This document shows positions 36,511 through 45,319 of a stretch of 64,000 nucleotides of DNA, piece after piece. Each line of letters starts with the position of its first letter. Positions within the stretch are counted from its first letter, which is position 1. Location: positions 46,034 to 110,033 of the forward strand of contig CAZEFI010000003.1 in assembly GCA_964511425.1 (NCBI GenBank), in the 5' to 3' direction. The stretch comes from Bin55 sp964511425 (lineage in GTDB: Bacteria; Pseudomonadota; Gammaproteobacteria; Pseudomonadales; Azotimanducaceae). The position numbers were made by a program, and so were the translations under genes. The notes under the pieces are model-generated. The model searched no databases and was not told the origin of the DNA. It saw nothing but the letters and a program-made list of their open reading frames with translations.

Positions 36511-36539
36511 AAGACAATAACGAATCCCAATCATATAAT
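36511..36539 (+). promoter_or_regulatory. Sigma70-type promoter of hicBA
   Basis: AAGACA (-35, 36511-36516) and a perfect TATAAT (-10, 36534-36539) are separated by 17 bp. The predicted start leaves only about 15 bases before the hicB start codon, enough for the AGGAGG site. A repressor bound here would control the pair directly. Confidence 0.55.
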
Positions 36540-36560
36540 GGGTAAGACAGGAGGAAATGC

Positions 36561-36788
36561 GTGGAACATAAAGGTAAGCCACCTCAAGAAGTCATTTTTG
36601 AAATACGAGAGGCGGTTGAGGGAGGATATACTGCCAGAGCACTTGGCTACAGCATATTCACTCAGGGTGAAGATTGGGAAGATCTCAAAGCTATGGTTAA
36701 GGACGCGGTCAAATGTCATTTTGACGACGAATCGATTCCAAAAGTAATCCGGTTACACTTTGTAAGAGACGAGGCTATCGCTGTTTGA
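36561..36788 (+). CDS. hicB: HicB-like antitoxin
   Basis: A 75-residue protein of the HicB fold (EVIFEIREAVEGGYTARALG at residues 10-29), the partner that neutralises HicA. Start GTG at 36561 is preceded by AGGAGG with six bases between. It lacks the C-terminal DNA-binding domain seen in longer HicB proteins. It overlaps hicA by TTGA, and the antitoxin-first order differs from E. coli hicAB. Confidence 0.75.
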   Translation: MEHKGKPPQEVIFEIREAVEGGYTARALGYSIFTQGEDWEDLKAMVKDAVKCHFDDESIPKVIRLHFVRDEAIAV

Positions 36789-37033
36789 AGCTACCTCGTG
36801 ATCTCTCTGGTGAGGAGATGGCACGATTACTTCGGCGGCACTTCGGTTATCAGATTACCCGAACAAAGGGAAGCCACATGATATTGACCGCGAATGTTCG
36901 TGGTAATAAACACAATGTGACAATACCTAGACATCGACAAGTCCGTATTGGAACTCTTGACGGCATATTGACCGATGTAGCAACTGCAAACCGTTTACCA
37001 AAGGAAAAAGTACGTAAAACGCTCTTTGGCTGA
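36785..37033 (+). CDS. hicA: HicA-like mRNA interferase toxin
   Basis: An 82-residue double-stranded-RNA-binding-like toxin. The catalytic His lies in TKGSHMIL (residues 28-35), followed by NVTIPRHRQVRIGTLDGIL, typical of HicA/YcfA. The start is TTG overlapping the hicB stop. The coding is intact, so the pair should be functional; it may stabilise the inserted block at 31.5-37.1 kb. Confidence 0.8.
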   Translation: MKLPRDLSGEEMARLLRRHFGYQITRTKGSHMILTANVRGNKHNVTIPRHRQVRIGTLDGILTDVATANRLPKEKVRKTLFG

Positions 37034-37189
37034 TCTATTTTCCGTCGATATTAAGCTCAACACACGCGCAAAGGTTAGTCGTTAAATCCGTGAGTCGCAG
37101 TTTGACTAAATAACTTTTGCTCACACTGAGTCAAGAGAGCGTAATCATACAAGATCAAAATTTTGTCGCGACAAAGTGCGAACTCTTGC

Positions 37190-38494
37190 CTACTTACCAA
37201 TACAGAACTTAGAGAATATCTCCCCAAGCAAGTCCTCACTACTAGTCTCGCCAACGAGTTCTCCAAGTAAGCGGTGGGCTTCTCGTAATTCTTCAGCTAC
37301 TAACTCGCCCATACCGGTCTTGAGAAGCTCTTCGACTTCTTGTAGATGAAGATCGATAGCAGCAAGCGCGGAAATGTGTCGTGGGCGACCGGCAAACGCA
37401 TCGTCTGACACACGATGTCCTGCTTTTTCCGCGATCAATTTTCGAAGTTCGTTCAAACCGGCTCTTTGTAATGCACTAACGCGTACGCTTGTATCGTTGA
37501 TTAAACCAGCGGAATTATTGGTAAGATCACACTTGTTCAACACCAACACATGTGGTACCGTTAATTCACCTGGTTGTTGCACATTACTATCTTCAGTTAC
37601 CCAGAGAATCAAATCTGCGTGTTCAATTGCAGATTGTGCCCGCGCAATGCCTTCACCTTCGATTCGATCTGCGCTTTCGTGTATGCCAGCGGTGTCTATT
37701 AGCCGTACTGGCATTCCATGAAGGTGAATCGTTTCACTCAAGGTATCACGTGTTGTCCCTGCGACTTCGGTGACGATCGCTCGATCTTCATTCAGCAGGG
37801 CATTTAATAGACTCGACTTACCTACATTCGGAGCACCAGCAATAACGACCGTCAAACCGTGATGCAAGGCAGCTCCCTCTCGAGTACGAGTGAGAAGCAC
37901 ATTTAACTGCGTGCGTGTTGTTTCCACTTGCTGCATTAGTGCGCGACTAGATAAGAAGTCGATGTCTTCATCGGTAAAGTCAATCGCCGCTTCGACATAC
38001 GTTCTCACTTTGAGAATGTGCTGATCCAATGCATGAACTTCCTTCGAGAACAAACCAGACAACGATCGCGAACTCGCTTTCGCCGCTTCCACGCTTGATG
38101 CATTGATTAAGTCCGCGACCGCTTCGGCTTGAGTCAGATCCAATCTGTCATTTAAAAAGGCTCGTTGCGTGAACTCGCCAGGATTCGCAATTCGTGCTCC
38201 TAGCTCCTGTACACGCCGACACACCAACTGTTGTACGACGACTCCTCCATGGCCATGCAACTCGAGGACGTCTTCACCAGTGTATGAGTTCGGTCCTTCA
38301 AAATAGAGCGCAATACCGGAATCTATCAGCTCATTGTTCGCGTCCCTAAACCAGCCAAAATCCGCGATGCGTGGTTGCGGTACGCGTCCAAGTATGCTAT
38401 GTGCGATATGTTTGGCTTTGGGACCTGAGACTCGAACGATACCGATACCGCCCGTTCCCATCGGTGTTGCAATCGCGCAAATTGTGTCGTTCAC
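37190..38494 (-). CDS. mnmE: tRNA modification GTPase MnmE
   Basis: GTPase that acts with MnmG on wobble uridine of several tRNAs, 434 residues. The N-terminal folate-binding domain has GTGGIGIVRVSGP (residues 13-25). The G domain has GAPNVGKSSLL, the AGTTRDTL switch and NKCD. The C-terminus ends with the catalytic-Cys motif FCIGK. GTG start at 38494. Confidence 0.95.
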   Translation of the reverse strand: MNDTICAIATPMGTGGIGIVRVSGPKAKHIAHSILGRVPQPRIADFGWFRDANNELIDSGIALYFEGPNSYTGEDVLELHGHGGVVVQQLVCRRVQELGARIANPGEFTQRAFLNDRLDLTQAEAVADLINASSVEAAKASSRSLSGLFSKEVHALDQHILKVRTYVEAAIDFTDEDIDFLSSRALMQQVETTRTQLNVLLTRTREGAALHHGLTVVIAGAPNVGKSSLLNALLNEDRAIVTEVAGTTRDTLSETIHLHGMPVRLIDTAGIHESADRIEGEGIARAQSAIEHADLILWVTEDSNVQQPGELTVPHVLVLNKCDLTNNSAGLINDTSVRVSALQRAGLNELRKLIAEKAGHRVSDDAFAGRPRHISALAAIDLHLQEVEELLKTGMGELVAEELREAHRLLGELVGETSSEDLLGEIFSKFCIGK

Positions 38495-38502
38495 AACGCC
38501 GG

Positions 38503-40239
38503 CTATGAAGGTTTAGTAGCTCCAGCTCTTCTCAACGCGAAATAATGATGTCCCATTGAGTACAGGTTGTTGGTGAACCAGTACAGCACGAGCCCCGCTG
38601 GCATAAAAATACAAATGACGCAAAACATAACCGGCATGATCATCATGACGCGCTGTTGCATAGGATCAGCCATGGGGGGATTCAATCGCTGCATCAGAAA
38701 CATCGACGCGCCATTGAGAATCGGTAAGATAAACCACGGATCCATCGCGCCAAGATCCTGAATCCAGAGCATAAGGGGAGCTTGTCGCAACTCAACACTT
38801 TCAATCAACACCCAATAAAGAGCGAAAAACACCGGCATCTGCAGTAGCATGGGGAAACAGCCGGATAGAGGGTTCGCCTTTTCTTTCCGATAGAGCCCCA
38901 TCATTTCTTGTCCCAACTTCTGGCGGTCAGTTCCGTATTTTTCTTGGATACGCTTGATTTGCGGCGTTAGCTTGCGCATCCGAGCCATCGATCGGTAGCT
39001 CACTTCCGATAAGGGGAAGAGGACGGTCTTGATGATGATCGTGAGCAGAATAATCGATATTCCCCAATTCACTGCCCAAGACTGTATCCATTCAAGTACC
39101 GCGAACATCGGTACCGAGAGCCACCAGAAGAATCCATAATCTACCGTAAGCGAGAGATAGTCGGCAAGCGGGCTGAGATACTTTTGGCGTTTTGGTCCGA
39201 CATAAAAAGTCGCTTCGTACGATCCGGCTGATCCGGCGGCAACACTCTGTTCAGGACTAGTAAATCCATATCGATAGTCTCCCGAACTCAGCTGTTGTGC
39301 GTAGTAGACATACATGCCCTCTTGCGGTGGAATCCACGCTGAGATGAAATAGTGTTGTAAGAATGCTATCCATCCCCCTTGTACGCCTCTTGCAGAAAAA
39401 TCGTTTTCGCGAAGTTGTTTAAACTTCAAACGTTTGTAACGTTTTTCTGGTGTGGTCACCGCCCCACCCATATAAGCTGGAGGACGGAAGAATCCCGTTT
39501 TGATTCCATCCGGAGGTCCGTCATCGCGCCTAATATGCGCATAAAGTGCCGCGTTGTACGGGGCCGTGGTGTCGTTTATCACGTCGTACCGTACCTGTAG
39601 GTCGTACCGATCCTTGTGAAAAACAAAAGTCTTAGTCAACTTAAGTCCGTCGCGTGCATAGTTCAGCACAACTGCCAGTGAGTCGGCTGCGGCGTCTTCT
39701 TCAAGTTTGTATGTTTGTGCGCCGGAGGTGAATACGGGCCTAGACGGTAACTTCTCCGTTCCTCTGGGCTCAATAAGTCCGCTTTGCGCAATGTAGGTAC
39801 GTCCGAATCGACGGTCTAACAGCGTGGTGGGAATGTCAGGGTTTTCTAAGCTCACAGGGTATTCTGGCAACTTCGCACCGACAATATCTCCACCCAGAGG
39901 ATCGATCCAAATTTGATGTAGCGGAGTAATCACCTCGATCAGGTCCCGCTCAGCACTTTCGGACGTGGTATTTGATACCTCCTGCTGTGGAGCGACCAAG
40001 GAAGGATCCGGAACATCCTCGTCGTCTGCGGTAGCTTCACTTCCATTCGAGACCCCCACATCCGTAGGTACGGTTGTTTCCTCCGATTCCCCATTTGGAG
40101 CGATAACGGGTGCCGGGGTACCCGCGTAATCGTCAGTGTTTTTCTGTTGCTGATATGCGACCCAAGACTGTACCAACCAGTAGGCACAAAGACCAATCGC
40201 TAATAATATGATCCACCGGCGGATGTCAGGATTGTTCAT
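38503..40239 (-). CDS. yidC: Membrane protein insertase YidC
   Basis: Inserts proteins into the inner membrane, 578 residues. There is an N-terminal membrane helix, an acidic linker, a periplasmic domain of about 280 residues, and the conserved C-terminal five-helix core. The core includes the coiled-coil loop LTPQIKRIQEKYGTDRQK, and NPLSGCFPMLLQMPVFFALYW. The ATG overlaps yidD by 14 bases. Confidence 0.95.
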   Translation of the reverse strand: MNNPDIRRWIILLAIGLCAYWLVQSWVAYQQQKNTDDYAGTPAPVIAPNGESEETTVPTDVGVSNGSEATADDEDVPDPSLVAPQQEVSNTTSESAERDLIEVITPLHQIWIDPLGGDIVGAKLPEYPVSLENPDIPTTLLDRRFGRTYIAQSGLIEPRGTEKLPSRPVFTSGAQTYKLEEDAAADSLAVVLNYARDGLKLTKTFVFHKDRYDLQVRYDVINDTTAPYNAALYAHIRRDDGPPDGIKTGFFRPPAYMGGAVTTPEKRYKRLKFKQLRENDFSARGVQGGWIAFLQHYFISAWIPPQEGMYVYYAQQLSSGDYRYGFTSPEQSVAAGSAGSYEATFYVGPKRQKYLSPLADYLSLTVDYGFFWWLSVPMFAVLEWIQSWAVNWGISIILLTIIIKTVLFPLSEVSYRSMARMRKLTPQIKRIQEKYGTDRQKLGQEMMGLYRKEKANPLSGCFPMLLQMPVFFALYWVLIESVELRQAPLMLWIQDLGAMDPWFILPILNGASMFLMQRLNPPMADPMQQRVMMIMPVMFCVICIFMPAGLVLYWFTNNLYSMGHHYFALRRAGATKPS

Positions 40240-40528
40240 GCGCTATCTTGGAGTGATCGGGGGAAGTTCCGGGGACAAAATCAACTCCGCCCGGATGGAG
40301 GGGATGACATTTACAAATTCGGCATCCAGCATACCAAACACCTTTGAATACACCGTGTGTTTTTATCGCGGTCAGCGCATACTGAGAGCAAGATGGATAA
40401 AAACGACAAGTTGGTCCAAGCAATGGCGAAATTAGTAACTGATAGCAACGGATCATCCTAGTCAGACACCACGCCGGAAGTTGCTTTATGCGGTGCGCCA
40501 ATCTTGTGATCGTCCCAGTAATATTCAT
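40226..40528 (-). CDS. yidD: Membrane protein insertion efficiency factor YidD
   Basis: Small membrane-associated protein, 100 residues, with the family core RFYPSCSQYA and CHPLHPGGVDFVP. It sits in the standard place between rnpA and yidC and starts directly after the rnpA stop. An amphipathic N-terminal region precedes the core. Confidence 0.92.
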   Translation of the reverse strand: MNITGTITRLAHRIKQLPAWCLTRMIRCYQLLISPLLGPTCRFYPSCSQYALTAIKTHGVFKGVWYAGCRICKCHPLHPGGVDFVPGTSPDHSKIAHEQS

Positions 40529-40915
40529 CTAACTTTCCAAGCGCTGAACACGATGATCCCAAGCACTTAGTGCTTCGGCTAATGCTACTTTGAGGCGATC
40601 ACCCGGTTTCACATACTCACGTACAGACAGGACCACATCATAGGAACGAAAGTGTTCTCCGTTCGCTCGAAACCACTCTCGCAAAAGTCGTTTGACGCGA
40701 TTGCGATGCACCGCGAGGCGTACGTTTCTTTTCGAGACAGTCAAACCGAGACGAGCAAACCCCAAGGTATTGGCCTTTGCGACCAAACGAACTGGATAAC
40801 GAGTCAAGCGGATATCGGCGTCTTGTAGTACGGAATCGAATTCGGCGCGTTTGGTTAAGCGTTGTGCTCTTGCCAATCCACTCGGTTTGCGCGCGGAATC
40901 TAGCAGTTGCGTCAA
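40529..40915 (-). CDS. rnpA: Ribonuclease P protein component
   Basis: Protein subunit of RNase P, which trims tRNA 5' ends, 128 residues. The conserved RNR box is in AVHRNRVKRLLREWFR; LGLTVSKRNV precedes it. The start is TTG three bases after the rpmH stop, suggesting tight coupling. Confidence 0.93.
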   Translation of the reverse strand: MTQLLDSARKPSGLARAQRLTKRAEFDSVLQDADIRLTRYPVRLVAKANTLGFARLGLTVSKRNVRLAVHRNRVKRLLREWFRANGEHFRSYDVVLSVREYVKPGDRLKVALAEALSAWDHRVQRLES

Positions 40916-40918
40916 TGC

Positions 40919-41053
40919 CTAAACGGCAATACGCTTGCGTCCTTTAGCGCGTCGCGCGTTGAGAATCTTTCGCCCGTTTTTAGTCGACATACGTTTACGA
41001 AAACCATGCGTGCGCTTGCGGCTCACAACGCTAGGTTGGAATGTTCTCTTCAT
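40919..41053 (-). CDS. rpmH: 50S ribosomal protein L34
   Basis: A 44-residue basic ribosomal protein: MKRTFQPSVVSRKRTHGFRK then RMSTKNGRKI and a C-terminal Arg/Lys-rich end. This matches L34 over its whole length. It is the first gene of the rpmH-rnpA-yidD-yidC-mnmE run, next to the origin. Confidence 0.95.
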   Translation of the reverse strand: MKRTFQPSVVSRKRTHGFRKRMSTKNGRKILNARRAKGRKRIAV

Positions 41054-41088
41054 TACTCACTTCTTTGACGTTTACGGGTGAAGAACGA

Positions 41089-41116
41089 ATTTTAGTTTCC
41101 ACGCAATTAGTGTCAA
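41089..41116 (-). promoter_or_regulatory. Sigma70-type promoter of rpmH
   Basis: On the minus strand, TTGACA (41116-41111) and TAAAAT (41094-41089) are separated by 16 bp. The predicted start is about 30 bases before the rpmH ATG. Both hexamers are near-consensus, fitting a strong ribosomal-protein promoter. Confidence 0.65.
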
Positions 41117-41389
41117 ATCGTTGCCTCACGTGTTACGCAATTTCTTGCAGTTTGAGGAAGCGACAACTTCTTTTTCTTTCTTATATGTCAAATCAGTCGG
41201 CCGGCGTCCCGGAGTTTTCCACAGAACGAATAAAAGAAAGAAAGAGTTAGTGGTTGTTGTAGTGTGTCAAAACAAGGTGGATGAAATTTAGTTATCATCG
41301 TTGTAGACGAAACAATTAGAACTCTATCAAGTGGTGCATAACAGTCTAGCAAATACCGGACAAATGCTGGGTAAATTAGGTACCTAAAG

Positions 41390-41398
41390 TTATCCACA
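41390..41398 (+). promoter_or_regulatory. Consensus DnaA box
   Basis: TTATCCACA, identical to the E. coli high-affinity box, 264 bp before dnaA. It could serve initiation or dnaA autoregulation. Confidence 0.6.
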
Positions 41399-41661
41399 AT
41401 TTACTCCACGAGTTTTGCGCTAGATATTCAACGAGGAAGCACATCCAATCTCGAATAAATCTGTTCCGCAACACAATGAAAAACAGTTCAAGAGCCATTG
41501 TGAGTGCTTGATAGTACATGCATTTTGGGTGCTCTTAAACCGTGCAAAAAATCGGTAAACTTTCTTAAAAAAAGTGGAAATTATCACGTATCCATAACGT
41601 AAAATCTAACTTCTAAATTGACCACATAATTGATGCAATTTGAGAGTTAGGAAAGGGACAA

Positions 41662-42996
41662 TTGGCCGCGCCAGAGGTATGGAAACGATGTTTATCGCAG
41701 TTCAAACAGGAAGTATCGACTCGAGATTTCGAGCAATTTATTCGACCGCTTAGAGCGACAAATACAGGCGGCCAGTTGATTCTCGTCGCGCAAAACGATT
41801 ACGTCAGTAAAGAGGTCAACAGAAAACACCTCAAACGAATCTGTGACCTTGTCGCACAATTCAGCGATCCAGGATTCGTCATCACCGAAGTTGAAGTTCG
41901 TACAGCTGAACGCCAGTTTGCGAGCCCACCAATTCGAAGTGACGGCGGAAACGGAAAGAACAAAAATACCTTAAAAGACGAATATACCTTCGAACGGTTT
42001 GTCGAAGGGAGCTCAAATCAGTATTCGAAAAAAGTTTCGTTGGAAGTGGCTAAGTACCCAGGATCGAGAATCAACCCGCTGTTGATTTTCGGTTCCACTG
42101 GGTTGGGTAAGACTCACCTGATGCAGTCTATAGGGAACTTCATTCAAGAGCGCGAACCAAACAAGGCGATCGTTTACATGAACGCACAGAATTTTGTGAG
42201 CGAAATGGTGATGGCCTTGACCAAAGACAACGCTTCCCGACGCGTCCGCCAGTTCACCAAACAATTTCGGCGCGCGCAACTCCTACTCATCGACGATATT
42301 CACCTGTTTGCGGAAAAAGAACGATGTCAGGAAGAGTTCTTTCATGTTTTCAATGATTTAATCGACTCAGAAAACGTTCAGATCGTGTTGACGAGTGATC
42401 GATATCCACATGAGATTTCAGGGTTGGATGCACGGCTTCGATCACGTTTCGTGATGGGTTTCACGACTGAAGTCAAAGTACCTGATTTAGAGACACGAGC
42501 TGCGATCTTGGTGCAAAAATCAAAAGAATCTGCGGTCGACTTAAGTCTTGATGTCGCTCTCTACATTGCGCGAAATGTTAAGAGCAATGTGCGGGAACTT
42601 ATCGGTGCGTTGAAGCGTGTGATCTTTAACGCCGAGTACCATGGTCATACGCAGATTACAATTCAACATGTACAAGATATACTCAAGGATTTATTTGCTG
42701 TTCATCGCCGGATGATCAGCATCGAAAAGATTCAAAATGTCGTGGCGGAACATTTTCATATTCGTCTCTCAGACATTTTGGGTACGTCACGATTGCGAAC
42801 ATTTGTGCGACCACGCCACATTGCAATGGCTTTAGCACACGAACTTACGGATCTACCATTACAAACCATTGCTGGACACTTTAACCGAGACCACTCGACC
42901 GTGATGAATGCGATCGAGCGAATCGCTGAATTACGTCAAAGGGATCTTCAAACTGACGAAGCATACGACGTGATCACCCGAAAGTTGATAAACTAG
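41662..42996 (+). CDS. dnaA: Chromosomal replication initiator DnaA
   Basis: Origin-binding AAA+ ATPase, 444 residues. Domain I is N-terminal; domain III has the P-loop GSTGLGKTHL near 149-158 and LLIDDIHLF; domain IV has the DnaA-box helix GHFNRDHSTVMNAIERI. The start is TTG at 41662 with GGAAAGGGA upstream. Confidence 0.97.
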   Translation: MAAPEVWKRCLSQFKQEVSTRDFEQFIRPLRATNTGGQLILVAQNDYVSKEVNRKHLKRICDLVAQFSDPGFVITEVEVRTAERQFASPPIRSDGGNGKNKNTLKDEYTFERFVEGSSNQYSKKVSLEVAKYPGSRINPLLIFGSTGLGKTHLMQSIGNFIQEREPNKAIVYMNAQNFVSEMVMALTKDNASRRVRQFTKQFRRAQLLLIDDIHLFAEKERCQEEFFHVFNDLIDSENVQIVLTSDRYPHEISGLDARLRSRFVMGFTTEVKVPDLETRAAILVQKSKESAVDLSLDVALYIARNVKSNVRELIGALKRVIFNAEYHGHTQITIQHVQDILKDLFAVHRRMISIEKIQNVVAEHFHIRLSDILGTSRLRTFVRPRHIAMALAHELTDLPLQTIAGHFNRDHSTVMNAIERIAELRQRDLQTDEAYDVITRKLIN

Positions 42997-43039
42997 CATT
43001 TGAGGTTCTTGGTAATTCCACAATAACTGGAGATGGTTT

Positions 43040-44146
43040 ATGAAAATTAGTGTCAGCACAGACAAATTGCGAGATGCCCTGCAGTATGTCACGAGCGTGA
43101 TTGAGAAACGATTTACTTATCCGATTCTCAGTAACGTCCTATTCGAAGTAGATGACGATGGTGTCTTACACCTCAGAGCGACGGATCACGATCTCTCTCT
43201 CATGGCCAATATTGAAACCATGTCAGTTACCGAAACCGGCGCAGTAACAATTCCAGGGAAGAAGTGTCTCGACGTCGTGCGCGCGTCCTCACAAAGCGGC
43301 GAGGTCTTAATCCATGCCGATTTAGATGGTGTAACGCTAACCATCGGCCGGTCAAAGTTCAATTTATCGACGATGCCTGCTTCGGAATTCCCCCAACGCC
43401 CAGTAATCGAATCTGACGCAACGTTTACGATTTCGACCAAAGACTTCGTCCATATATTGCAATGCGCGATCTCGACCATGGGTGTAGGCGATGTACGTCC
43501 GCACCTCAATGGTACTTTGATAGAGTTAACTTCTGTACATATAAGGGCGGTGTCGAGCGATGGTATGAGCATGTGCATATGTACAAATAAAAATTATTCG
43601 GTCAAAGGTGGTGAAATCGTCACGGCATTAATCCCCAGAAAAGCAGTATTGGAACTCACGAAAGCATTTGCTTCTTCAGACGATGATTTAGAAGTTTCGG
43701 TAGCGGCAAACGCCCTTGTTGCGATAGGTTCCGAACGATCATTAATTACCAATTTAATCGAATCTCCATTTCCCGCTTATATGCGCATCGTACCTGATGC
43801 GAGTGATGCATTACTCAAATGCGATCGTAATTTATTCATTCAAGCGATTGATCAAGCTTCGACCCTTGCTGACACCAGTCAGCGCGTCTATTTAGATGTC
43901 AGTCCAGACAGCATGGAATTGATGGCAAATACCGAAGCTGGTGATCGAGCTGAAGTCGTTATTCCAGTTGATTTTGGGGACGGCAGTACCAAGGTCGCCT
44001 TCAAACATGATCGGCTTCGTCGTATCTTGGACACTTTTTCATGTGATGAAGTCGCCCTACATCTGCCAGAACCTCGAGACGTCGTACGAATCGACTCGGC
44101 AGAGGAAGAAGAATTGCTGTTTGTGGTTTCACCGATTAGAAGTTGA
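43040..44146 (+). CDS. dnaN: DNA polymerase III beta sliding clamp
   Basis: Ring-shaped processivity factor, 368 residues, in the standard place after dnaA. The start MKISVSTDKLRDALQYV and the C-terminal LFVVSPIRS, in place of the usual YVVMPMRL, fit the family. GGAG precedes the ATG. The stop overlaps recF by TTGA. Confidence 0.95.
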   Translation: MKISVSTDKLRDALQYVTSVIEKRFTYPILSNVLFEVDDDGVLHLRATDHDLSLMANIETMSVTETGAVTIPGKKCLDVVRASSQSGEVLIHADLDGVTLTIGRSKFNLSTMPASEFPQRPVIESDATFTISTKDFVHILQCAISTMGVGDVRPHLNGTLIELTSVHIRAVSSDGMSMCICTNKNYSVKGGEIVTALIPRKAVLELTKAFASSDDDLEVSVAANALVAIGSERSLITNLIESPFPAYMRIVPDASDALLKCDRNLFIQAIDQASTLADTSQRVYLDVSPDSMELMANTEAGDRAEVVIPVDFGDGSTKVAFKHDRLRRILDTFSCDEVALHLPEPRDVVRIDSAEEEELLFVVSPIRS

Positions 44147-45234
44147 TCCTAGAGTCGGTTGATGTCCGCAATGTTCGCAACATCCGGAACGTCAGCTTTC
44201 GACTGCAACCGTCGCTAAACCTCCTACTCGGACCGAACGGTGCGGGTAAGACGACATTTCTTGAATGTATCCACTTGCTCATTCGCGGGCGATCTTTTCG
44301 CCCTGGGTTATTAAATGCCCTCATTTCTTTTGACGAACACGAGCTGTTAGTTACAGCGGCGAGCCGCAAGGAAAACCACCAATATCGTTTCGGCGTTTGT
44401 AAGTCGCGGAACGAAAACGTCCGAATGCGACTAAACGGGGCGGATATTCGGCAGATTTCGCAAATCGCTGCACTGATACCGACACAAACATTTCTTCCCG
44501 ATTTGTCGGCCCTAGTCTTTGGTACGCCATCTTTTCGAAGATCATGGCTAAATTGGAGTGTGTTTCATACGAACAATCACTTTATTGACATACATCGGTC
44601 TTTTTTACATCTCCTTCAACAACGCAATCGAGCACTTCAGCAATCCTCGCCGGACTTTAGTGTTTGGACCGAGCAATTCGTGAAAAAAGCAATCGAAGTC
44701 TCAGCAATTCGCGAGGCACACTTACACGCACTCGATGGATATTTTCAGCAGACGTTATCTTCGCTTGCACCGGATTTAAATGTTACGATCGAATATGACC
44801 AGGGTTGGACGGAAAACTCCTTACTTGAGGGGTTGGAAAGGGATTCGGTGCGCGAGCAGAAAATTGGGCATACGCGTCTAGGTCCACATCGAGCGGACGT
44901 TTCGCTTCGAGTTCGGACGACGAGTGGAGATTTACTGGGCTCTGCACTGAGAATTCTCTCGCGTGGGCAGGGGAAAGTGGTCGCCTGCGCAATGAAGCTG
45001 GCTCAGCTAGAGTATTTGCGGGAACGCAAGGTTCAATGCGTGGTATTGTTGGATGACGCCACTTCCGAAATGGACGAATATTACACCCAAAGATTTTTCG
45101 AACGACTGAGTCTGACGGGCTCTCAAATCATCGCTACTGGGACGAAAAACATGGACTCGATACAAGCGATATTACCACCGCAAATTAACCCGAATGTGAT
45201 CCCATTAGAAGCGGGTAGGATCGTCTCTGTCTAG
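44143..45234 (+). CDS. recF: DNA replication and repair protein RecF
   Basis: SMC-like ATPase that loads RecA at gaps with RecO and RecR, 363 residues. The P-loop is GPNGAGKTTF near residue 30; the signature region is LSRGQGK; Walker B is VVLLDDATSEMD. TTG start overlapping the dnaN stop. Confidence 0.94.
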   Translation: MILESVDVRNVRNIRNVSFRLQPSLNLLLGPNGAGKTTFLECIHLLIRGRSFRPGLLNALISFDEHELLVTAASRKENHQYRFGVCKSRNENVRMRLNGADIRQISQIAALIPTQTFLPDLSALVFGTPSFRRSWLNWSVFHTNNHFIDIHRSFLHLLQQRNRALQQSSPDFSVWTEQFVKKAIEVSAIREAHLHALDGYFQQTLSSLAPDLNVTIEYDQGWTENSLLEGLERDSVREQKIGHTRLGPHRADVSLRVRTTSGDLLGSALRILSRGQGKVVACAMKLAQLEYLRERKVQCVVLLDDATSEMDEYYTQRFFERLSLTGSQIIATGTKNMDSIQAILPPQINPNVIPLEAGRIVSV

Positions 45235-45249
45235 CTTATAATATAGAGA

Positions 45250-45265
45250 TGTTCCACGTGGAACA
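45250..45265. promoter_or_regulatory. parS site 1 (recF-gyrB gap)
   Basis: TGTTCCACGTGGAACA, a perfect 16-bp palindrome (18 bp with the flanking A/T), identical to the Pseudomonas-type parS consensus core. It is the ParB loading site closest to the origin, 3.6 kb from dnaA. Confidence 0.85.
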
Positions 45266-45266
45266 T

Positions 45267-45286
45267 CACGGGCACAGATGCCCGTG
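45267..45286 (+). repeat. Hairpin next to parS in the gyrB leader
   Basis: CACGGGCA-CAGA-TGCCCGTG forms an 8-bp perfect stem with a 4-base loop, one base after parS and 33 bases before the gyrB ATG. No T-run follows, so a leader structure is likelier than a terminator. Confidence 0.45.
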
Positions 45287-45319
45287 CTCAACGAGATATC
45301 TTTGCTTTAAAAGGACTTT

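Larger units (their letters stand above)
41054..41661. other. Probable oriC region between rpmH and dnaA
   Basis: A 608-bp non-coding gap at the point where gene direction switches from minus (rpmH) to plus (dnaA). It contains a perfect DnaA box TTATCCACA at 41390-41398, a one-mismatch box TTTTCCACA at 41215-41223, and an A+T-rich stretch at about 41540-41650 suited to unwinding. The gap before mnmG, where E. coli has oriC, shows no DnaA box. The small number of clear boxes keeps confidence moderate. Confidence 0.5.
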
